DNA from: an uncultured Porphyromonadaceae bacterium
Lineage (GTDB): Bacteria > Bacteroidota > Bacteroidia > Bacteroidales > Porphyromonadaceae
Length of the DNA: 10,800 nt
NCBI GenBank assembly: GCA_947253625.1
Contig: CAMYAB010000024.1
Location: 1-10,800, forward strand
Direction of reading: 5' to 3'
Positions 5,772 through 10,800 of this stretch are shown here, in pieces (positions within the stretch are counted from its first letter, which is position 1; each line of letters begins with the position of its first letter). A model generated the notes under the pieces. The model did no database searches. It was not told the origin of the DNA and worked only from the letters and a program-made list of their open reading frames with translations. Both the position numbers and the translations under genes were made by a program.

Positions 5772-7496
5772 ATGCCGAACCAACTTTTTCTAAATCTAGT
5801 AGCCCTTCTCTCCACGCTTCTATTCCCTCTCTGCGGTGTGGCACAAACGCTCAGCATAGAGCAGTTTGGTGGTAGAGCTAATGATCCGACCTATGATAAT
5901 GGTCCGGCTCTAACCAAGCTCCTAAATCAGGTGCAAAAAGCAAATCGCTCCGGCGAGGAAGTGATCGTAACCCTCCGCCAAGGCGAGTATCATATTTGGG
6001 ACTCAAGTCTGCCTACGCATGAGTTGTTTATTTCCAACCATGACCATGTTGATCAGAGACCAGTAGCTTTTTGGCTCAAAGACTTGAGAAATGTCAAGAT
6101 TGTTGGTGCCGAAACACGCTTGCTCTTTCATGGCAGACTTATTCCTTTTGTATTATCAGGCTGTGAGAATGTAACCATTCAGAATGTTAGTATAGACTAT
6201 CCCAGACCGGCCCTGACACAAATAACCATCAAGAAGATCGAGAATGACGTAGTCACAGCTGAGGTCTTGGATGAATCCAGGTGGAGTATAAAAGATGAAA
6301 ACCAAATTGTCCTAGAGTGTGAGGGTTTTCAAGTTGTCCCGAAGTGGTGTATGCCATTTTCCGAAGATGGGCACATGAAGTGGAATCGTGCCGATGTCTC
6401 ATTCAATCCCACGAAAATTGAAAGGAGTGGCAAAAACCTGCTTAGGATCTATGGTTGGGGTGAAAGTGGGTACCTCATGGTCGGTGATGTATATGTCCTC
6501 AGATCCTCAGAGCGTCCAACCCCCGGCATTGTCCTAACAGAGAGCAGAGACATCTTACTACGTGATTTGGTCGTACACTATGCAGAAGGAATGGGATTGT
6601 TGGCGCAAAATAGTGACAATCTCACATTGGATCATTTCGCAGTGCGACGTTCTGAAAAATCGCCCAGATTCTTTACGACTCAAGCTGATGCGACGCACTT
6701 TTCGGGGTGCAGAGGCTATATTCGATCAACGGATGGCCTGTACGAAAACATGGCAGACGATGCAATCAACATTCATGGAACCTATCTACGAGTAGACAGT
6801 GTCCTAAGTGACAACCGACTGAAAGTGGCATTTGCTCATGGTCAGACTTTTGGGATCGGGTGGTATAGGGATGGCGATGAGGTCACGCTTATTGACCGCA
6901 ATACCTTGAGGCCGGTGTTTAGTACCACGTGCATAGGCTATCAATCAATCTCCCCCAAGGGAGCTTACCTCATACTGCGAGATTCGTTGCCAAGTCAGAT
7001 TACAGATGGTGCTACCCCATTGGCTGTCGAAAACACATCAGCCTATCCTACAGTTGACTTTGGCTACAATACGATCCGAAACAATAGAGCCCGTGGTGCA
7101 CTGTTTTCTACACGGAAGCGTGTCGTCTGCCACCACAACCTATTTGACCACACGCACGGGAGTGCTATCCTACTGTGTGGTGATGCCAATGGATGGTATG
7201 AGAGTGGCCCGTGCGAAGAGATCATTATTTCCGACAACCACTTTGTCAATGCCCTTACGGCCAAGTATCAGTTTACTCATGCAGTGATTTCCATAGATCC
7301 TGAAATTCGTCAGAAGAGCCTAGGGTTTAGTTATCACGGTAGAGTCGTTGTACAAAACAACACCTTCACGACTTTTCCCTCTCCTCTTTACTACTCAGAA
7401 TCAGTTAGAGAGCTCACCATCAAGGATAATCTGCTGATACCAACGAGTGACTATACGCCTATTTTTGACAACACGGATTCGCGGGTTATTCCCTGA
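5772..7496 (+). CDS. GH110 exo-alpha-1,3-galactosidase, secreted
   Basis: GH110 enzymes remove terminal alpha-1,3-linked galactose, such as that of the blood-group B antigen or linear alpha-Gal, with inversion. The 574-residue protein begins with a signal peptide (cleavage likely after GVA-24, before Q25), which sends it at least to the periplasm. C21 is not in a lipobox, and no type IX sorting domain is seen at the C-terminus. The rest is a right-handed parallel beta-helix. Family hallmarks are ISNHDH (87-92), LLFHGRLIPF (117-126), TTQADATHFSGC (302-313) and MADDAINIHGTYL (327-339). D306, D329 and D330 show the same 23/24-residue spacing as the catalytic triad I recall for PdGH110B (D321/D344/D345). 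The subfamily (branched B antigen only, or also linear) cannot be told by eye. It starts 30 bases after fmt with no clear promoter of its own. Its last 11 bases overlap the convergent regulator gene. Confidence 0.88.
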   Translation: MPNQLFLNLVALLSTLLFPLCGVAQTLSIEQFGGRANDPTYDNGPALTKLLNQVQKANRSGEEVIVTLRQGEYHIWDSSLPTHELFISNHDHVDQRPVAFWLKDLRNVKIVGAETRLLFHGRLIPFVLSGCENVTIQNVSIDYPRPALTQITIKKIENDVVTAEVLDESRWSIKDENQIVLECEGFQVVPKWCMPFSEDGHMKWNRADVSFNPTKIERSGKNLLRIYGWGESGYLMVGDVYVLRSSERPTPGIVLTESRDILLRDLVVHYAEGMGLLAQNSDNLTLDHFAVRRSEKSPRFFTTQADATHFSGCRGYIRSTDGLYENMADDAINIHGTYLRVDSVLSDNRLKVAFAHGQTFGIGWYRDGDEVTLIDRNTLRPVFSTTCIGYQSISPKGAYLILRDSLPSQITDGATPLAVENTSAYPTVDFGYNTIRNNRARGALFSTRKRVVCHHNLFDHTHGSAILLCGDANGWYESGPCEEIIISDNHFVNALTAKYQFTHAVISIDPEIRQKSLGFSYHGRVVVQNNTFTTFPSPLYYSESVRELTIKDNLLIPTSDYTPIFDNTDSRVIP

Positions 7497-8655
7497 TTAT
7501 CTGCCTATTTTGCTCCCTGTATTCGAGCGGTGAAAGCCCGGTGATCAGCTTGAATTGTCGAGACAGCGACTTGTAGTTGAGAAATCCCAGATCGGCCGCT
7601 ACTTCTTTTACTTGCCCATCGGATAGCAGCAACGCCTGAGCAAAGCGTGCAATCCTTAGCTCAAGAATATATTTATACACAGATAGGTGTGTAGCCTCTC
7701 TGAAGCGTTTCTCAAACTGTCGTCTACATAGGGGAACTTGCTTCAGTACATCTACTACGGATATCTCCGTGGTGGCATGCTCGTGTATGTACTTCAGTGC
7801 AGTTCGGACGTGTGGGTCATCCGTTGTGATCATATCGGTAGAGATGCGTTCGACTACTTTTACCGGCTTTCCAATGACTGTCGTGGCGACCGATCGTGTG
7901 CCATTTATCAGCTCTGTTATCTGTTTGGCAACATCATATGCCGTCTGCTCTACGTCTTGCAAAATACTGGATAGGGGAGGATCAGACAGCGAACACACTG
8001 TCTCATCGTTGTCCACTCCTAGGATCGCTAGGTGTGTTGGTATCTTGATGTCATTTACTTTGCAGATTTCCGTGAGACGACTCCCTTGGTTGTCATCACA
8101 TGCAAAAACAGCAGTGCCTTGAGGAAGTCCTTTCAAGAATGCAACTAGGTTGGGCGTATCATAAAACCAAACGTCATCGATCGACTGCTCCTCGTACACC
8201 CAAAGGTTGCCACTGTATCCGACTTCATCCAAGTAGTCCCTATAGCCCATGCATCTCTCTTTGCTCCAAAAAGCATCCTTGTATCCCACAAAAGCAAAGT
8301 TTGTGTAGCCCTTTTGTACAAAAAACTGAGCCGCCATCTCCCCGGTTGCCTTGTAGTCAAAAGAGAGACTGGGTATCTCCGAAAAACGTTGCTTGTAGTC
8401 TTGGGCAAAAACGACCAGCCCGGAATCTCGATATGCGAGGGCTTCCCTTTCACTCTCAAAGCGTCCTAAAATGGCATCTGCTCCCCAAAACTTAGCCCAC
8501 TCCAACACCCCTATGATGCCATTTTGTTCACGGTAGGAGGGGGGCATGCGACTGACTACCCAGGTGCTGTTTTTTCGCGAGTAGTTGAGCACACCTTTCA
8601 GGATTTTGTAGGCAAACGACTCCGTAAAGTCCGATAAGAGTATGAGCTTGATCAT
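7486..8655 (-). CDS. XylR-type AraC family transcriptional regulator with periplasmic-binding-like sensor domain
   Basis: This 389-residue cytoplasmic one-component regulator has no signal peptide or membrane span. Residues 1-275 form a LacI/periplasmic-binding-type sugar sensor; typical segments are FVGYKDAFWSKERCMGYRDY (122-141), AVFACDDNQGSRL (182-194) and LAILGVDNDE (209-218). Residues 283-385 are an AraC DNA-binding domain with two helix-turn-helix units, one around 298-320 and one around 348-370 (EVAADLGFLNYKSLSRQFK), ending with the usual GLSPLEYR. By analogy with XylR it should bind a free sugar and activate neighbouring glycosidase genes. The sugar is unknown. It lies 36 bases downstream of the MGH1-like glycosidase gene on the same strand, probably co-transcribed with it, and overlaps the end of the GH110 gene by 11 bp in the convergent direction. 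Confidence 0.9.
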   Translation of the reverse strand: MIKLILLSDFTESFAYKILKGVLNYSRKNSTWVVSRMPPSYREQNGIIGVLEWAKFWGADAILGRFESEREALAYRDSGLVVFAQDYKQRFSEIPSLSFDYKATGEMAAQFFVQKGYTNFAFVGYKDAFWSKERCMGYRDYLDEVGYSGNLWVYEEQSIDDVWFYDTPNLVAFLKGLPQGTAVFACDDNQGSRLTEICKVNDIKIPTHLAILGVDNDETVCSLSDPPLSSILQDVEQTAYDVAKQITELINGTRSVATTVIGKPVKVVERISTDMITTDDPHVRTALKYIHEHATTEISVVDVLKQVPLCRRQFEKRFREATHLSVYKYILELRIARFAQALLLSDGQVKEVAADLGFLNYKSLSRQFKLITGLSPLEYREQNRQIIRE

Positions 8656-8691
8656 CTAGACGCTATATTTTGGTGTCGAATCTTGTGCGAG

Positions 8692-10311
8692 TCAATAGGT
8701 GCCGCTTTCGTTGATCTTCAGGTGCTCTTCTTTCCCTCCGTACCTGAGCACAAGGGTAAATGGTGTATTGGTCGTTATTGCTATCGTTGGGCGTTCGTTT
8801 CGCTTGTTTCGTTTTGAGGCTCGCAACGAGATTTCTCCATCTTTGCCATATGGGTAGCGATCAACCCCGTGAGCCTCTAGTAGGTTTAGATCCCAGCTGA
8901 TTACCTTTTCGGTATAGTCTGTCCTTATTCCCATCACATACTCTAGGAGGACGGCTATAGGTGCTACACCTCCCCATCCGACAAAGTTGTCCCTAGCCAT
9001 AAATCCCGGCTCCGCACTCTCCGGAGCATAGTATTCCCAAAAAGTTCCGGTGTTTTCATACACCCGTAGCACATTATTGTAGTGGTTCATTGCCAATTGA
9101 TGAGCCAAGTCATAGTAGCCTTTTTCGGCCAAACCGTAGAGAACCATGTAGTTTGTACCCGGCCATACCCCTCCTTGCCAGTACCGACCATTTGCCCGAT
9201 ACTTGGCATGGTTGGCCGCAAGCGATGGGACACAATGCGTACGAGCAAAGGTGGTCGTGTCCGTTAGGTGTGCGACTAGTCGGTCCGTCTGCTCTTTGTT
9301 CAGCACATCTGTTAGTAATGCCCAGTAGGCACTGATGCCCATAGTTTCACAGAGTTTGCCGTCACTGTACTGATCGTACAAAAAACCACTTTTCTCATCC
9401 CATAAGTTTTTGCGAATATATTCGGTTAGGTGTTCGGCTTCGGTTTCATAGTCCTCAATCTCCTGCCAGCGTTCAATATAGAATCCCATCCTCAAAAGCT
9501 CGTGCGCTGTGAAGATCTGCTGTAGGTTTGTGTCCAGCCAAACCATGTGCCCATGCGAAAAGATGGGGTTGTATTGCTCCGGGACACGAGGCATGTTATC
9601 CATACCCGTCCCCCAACCACTAGACCAATAGGTGCCATTCGGCCATGTCCGGTTGAGGTGAAGCCAGTTATAGTATCCACATAGTACCGGAAACACTTTG
9701 TGTAGGCGGTCCAGATCCCCGTACTGCCTAAAGTAGCACATCTCTGCCCAGGGAATCAAGTTTGGGCCGGTGCTAGTGGGGTCATATCTATGAAAGGCAT
9801 CCGACCCATCTGCACGAATCTCCCGACAAATAAATCCATCCGGATGTTGGTGTGAGTAAAAGTTGTCTAGGGTTCGATGAAAAGGGAAAAAACGCTCGCC
9901 ATACTTTGCAAACATGAGTATGAAAGAGGTGTCCCACATGAAGATATTGCCATTGTACGCTGTGTCAATGTAGGTGCAGACAAACCCACTGCCATCCTTA
10001 GGGTCCGTGATGTTTTTGATCGCGATCTTCCATGCCGACCAGTACATCTCTATCTCTTTCTCGTGCCCTTCCCACACCGGACTCGGAAGGATCTTGCGAG
10101 CCTCCTCATAGCTTCCGTGTCGGATCACCTCCGGCTTGGAATTGATGAATGAGTTTTCGGTTACAAAAAGTTCTTTTACGTACGTATTCTTGTACGGCAA
10201 ATGATATTTTGGGCGAGGGGCTCCATCCATTTGTCCCAGCATTGGAGCACTGAACATGAGGTACAGAGCGACGGCTATAAGGAGTCTGTAGATATTCTTT
10301 TTGTCGGTCAT
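8692..10311 (-). CDS. Secreted trehalase/GH63-like (MGH1-like) glycoside hydrolase
   Basis: The 539-residue protein has a signal peptide (positive MTDKKNIYR, hydrophobic core 9-24, likely cleavage before Q27). Its body has the pattern of an (alpha/alpha)6-barrel inverting glycosidase of the GH37/GH63 type. Signature segments are GNIFMWDTSFILMFAKYG (121-138), SSGWGTGMDNMPR (230-242), YWQGGVWPGTNYMVLYGL (377-394) and TFWEYYAPES (423-432). By analogy, D238 is the probable general acid and E426 the probable base. A short beta domain (about 465-539) closes the protein. No type IX sorting signal is seen. Substrate specificity cannot be read from the sequence; alpha-glucosidic or alpha-mannosidic substrates are common in this clan. 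It lies upstream of the XylR-type regulator on the same strand and opposite the GH110 gene, so a shared glycan target is likely. Confidence 0.8.
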   Translation of the reverse strand: MTDKKNIYRLLIAVALYLMFSAPMLGQMDGAPRPKYHLPYKNTYVKELFVTENSFINSKPEVIRHGSYEEARKILPSPVWEGHEKEIEMYWSAWKIAIKNITDPKDGSGFVCTYIDTAYNGNIFMWDTSFILMFAKYGERFFPFHRTLDNFYSHQHPDGFICREIRADGSDAFHRYDPTSTGPNLIPWAEMCYFRQYGDLDRLHKVFPVLCGYYNWLHLNRTWPNGTYWSSGWGTGMDNMPRVPEQYNPIFSHGHMVWLDTNLQQIFTAHELLRMGFYIERWQEIEDYETEAEHLTEYIRKNLWDEKSGFLYDQYSDGKLCETMGISAYWALLTDVLNKEQTDRLVAHLTDTTTFARTHCVPSLAANHAKYRANGRYWQGGVWPGTNYMVLYGLAEKGYYDLAHQLAMNHYNNVLRVYENTGTFWEYYAPESAEPGFMARDNFVGWGGVAPIAVLLEYVMGIRTDYTEKVISWDLNLLEAHGVDRYPYGKDGEISLRASKRNKRNERPTIAITTNTPFTLVLRYGGKEEHLKINESGTY

Positions 10312-10345
10312 TATGATGGTTTTTTAGGTTTGGAGAACTATCTGA

Positions 10346-10359
10346 GGGTAAATATACCC
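10346..10359. promoter_or_regulatory. Palindrome in the AT-rich upstream region of the glycosidase gene
   Basis: GGGTA (10346-10350) and TACCC (10355-10359) form a 5-bp dyad with a 4-bp spacer, 35 bases before the ATG at 10311. It sits beside an AT-rich run (10360-10372). The minus strand shows TATATTTA and TATATTGG, each one base off the Bacteroidetes -7 consensus TAnnTTTG. The promoter probably lies here, and the dyad could be an operator, but neither is certain. Confidence 0.3.
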
Positions 10360-10372
10360 AATATAATATATC

Positions 10373-10572
10373 ATCAGGGTGGGGGATTCAGGACCTAAAG
10401 CCTGGATTATACTGAAGATAAGGTGTCAGTGGGTTGTTGATAGTCCTGATTTTTAACCATCCATGTGCTTACTATTTTTCGTTTCTGGCCTCCCTTTCCT
10501 TTTGACGTTTTTGGATGAGTTTTTGTGGTTTTCTAGGTGACTGGTGTACAGGGTGTTGGGGTGGAAGTGGAG
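10373..10572. other. Gene-free stretch
   Basis: I see no reading frame, RNA gene or strong hairpin here. The plus strand is rich in T and G and broken by many stops. With the repeat array and the tail to 10800 it forms a gene-free region of nearly 490 bases upstream of the glycosidase gene. Confidence 0.6.
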
Positions 10573-10660
10573 TTTCACGGATAAAAGCGATCGATTTCAC
10601 GGATAGAAGCATTTGGTATCACGGATAGAAACGATTGCTTAGATGGATAGGAGCATGAGG
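10573..10660. repeat. Tandem array of four 22-bp units
   Basis: Four consecutive units start at 10573, 10595, 10617 and 10639, with an exact 22-bp period and no spacers. The first three share a core close to TTTCACGGATARAAGC. The fourth is more diverged (TTAGATGGATAGGAGC). The last six or so bases of each unit vary. The period is not a multiple of three, which argues against coding. It is too short and too degenerate for a CRISPR array, and close to two helical turns, so a protein-binding array or an intergenic repeat family is possible. Confidence 0.8.
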
Positions 10661-10800
10661 TCGGATGTGAGTTGGAAGGAACGGAGGATCCGGAGTGGTG
10701 CGTTTTGAGATCGTTTTTCCGTGGGGTGGGTTGAAATTTTATTTGTTTGGTTTTTAGCGAGTTGTCAGTTTTTGTGTGTTGGTGATTTGTTCAGGTCGGA
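10661..10800. other. G/T-rich gene-free tail at the window edge
   Basis: The plus strand of this stretch has very few C residues and many G and T runs. No reading frame or hairpin is convincing. It may be the leader or end of a gene beyond the window. Confidence 0.4.

Noticed and set aside
5772..5846. Lipoprotein signal with C21 in the GH110 protein
   Set aside because: The residues before C21 (FPL) do not fit a lipobox; a standard signal peptidase site before Q25 fits better.
5772..7496. Pectate lyase or polygalacturonase, from the beta-helix fold
   Set aside because: The ADATHF and MADDAINIHGTYL segments and their spacing match GH110 rather than pectinases.
7486..8655. Hybrid two-component sensor or plain LacI regulator
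   Set aside because: No kinase or receiver domain and no N-terminal HTH; the DNA-binding domain is C-terminal and of AraC type.
8692..10311. Type IX secretion C-terminal domain on the two glycosidases
   Set aside because: Both proteins end without the conserved beta-sandwich sorting domain; only signal peptides are visible.
10573..10660. CRISPR array
   Set aside because: Units are 22 bp, contiguous and degenerate, with no spacers of CRISPR length and no cas genes in view.

Overview
The window looks like a chromosomal segment of a Bacteroidales bacterium, most likely of the Porphyromonas group. The reasons are the tsaC-clc-fmt gene order (which I recall from Bacteroidales), a Bacteroidetes-type promoter (TTTG, 21-nt gap, TATCTTTG) in front of it, and secreted glycosidases with a XylR/AraC-type regulator. 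The genus is inference only. No rRNA, tRNA or CRISPR array was seen.

Bases 1-2350 are an accessory patch. An AT-rich two-gene unit on the minus strand (245-1502) encodes a 64-residue single-span membrane protein and a 359-residue protein that I recognise as LPO_1073/Vpar_1526-like (function unknown). Their reading frames overlap by 17 bp. The two proteins share a short motif, V-x-x-S-T-I-x-Q-x-x-G-x-x-N, at the C-terminus of the first and the N-terminus of the second. The unit lies between two copies of a 114-bp direct repeat (1-114 and 2033-2146). Next to it are a broken gene (about 1546-1895) and a 15-bp perfect inverted repeat (1969-2029). This is the part of the window most likely to hold something undescribed.

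Bases 2350-5741 are a compact core operon on the plus strand: tsaC (tRNA t6A synthesis), a ClC-type chloride channel/transporter with two CBS domains, and fmt (formylation of initiator Met-tRNA). tsaC and clc overlap by 4 bp, and clc and fmt are 6 bp apart.

Bases 5772-10311 are a small glycan-degradation locus with no SusC/SusD pair in view. A GH110 alpha-1,3-galactosidase with an intact catalytic Asp triad follows fmt on the plus strand. It converges, with an 11-bp overlap, on a minus-strand pair: a secreted (alpha/alpha)6 glycosidase of the trehalase/GH63-like (MGH1-like) group, then a XylR-type sugar-sensing AraC regulator. The probable logic is a cytoplasmic regulator that senses a sugar released by the two exported enzymes and controls one or both of them.

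Bases 10312-10800 have no gene. They hold the upstream region of the glycosidase gene, with a small palindrome, and a four-unit 22-bp tandem repeat (10573-10660), then a G/T-rich stretch to the window edge.
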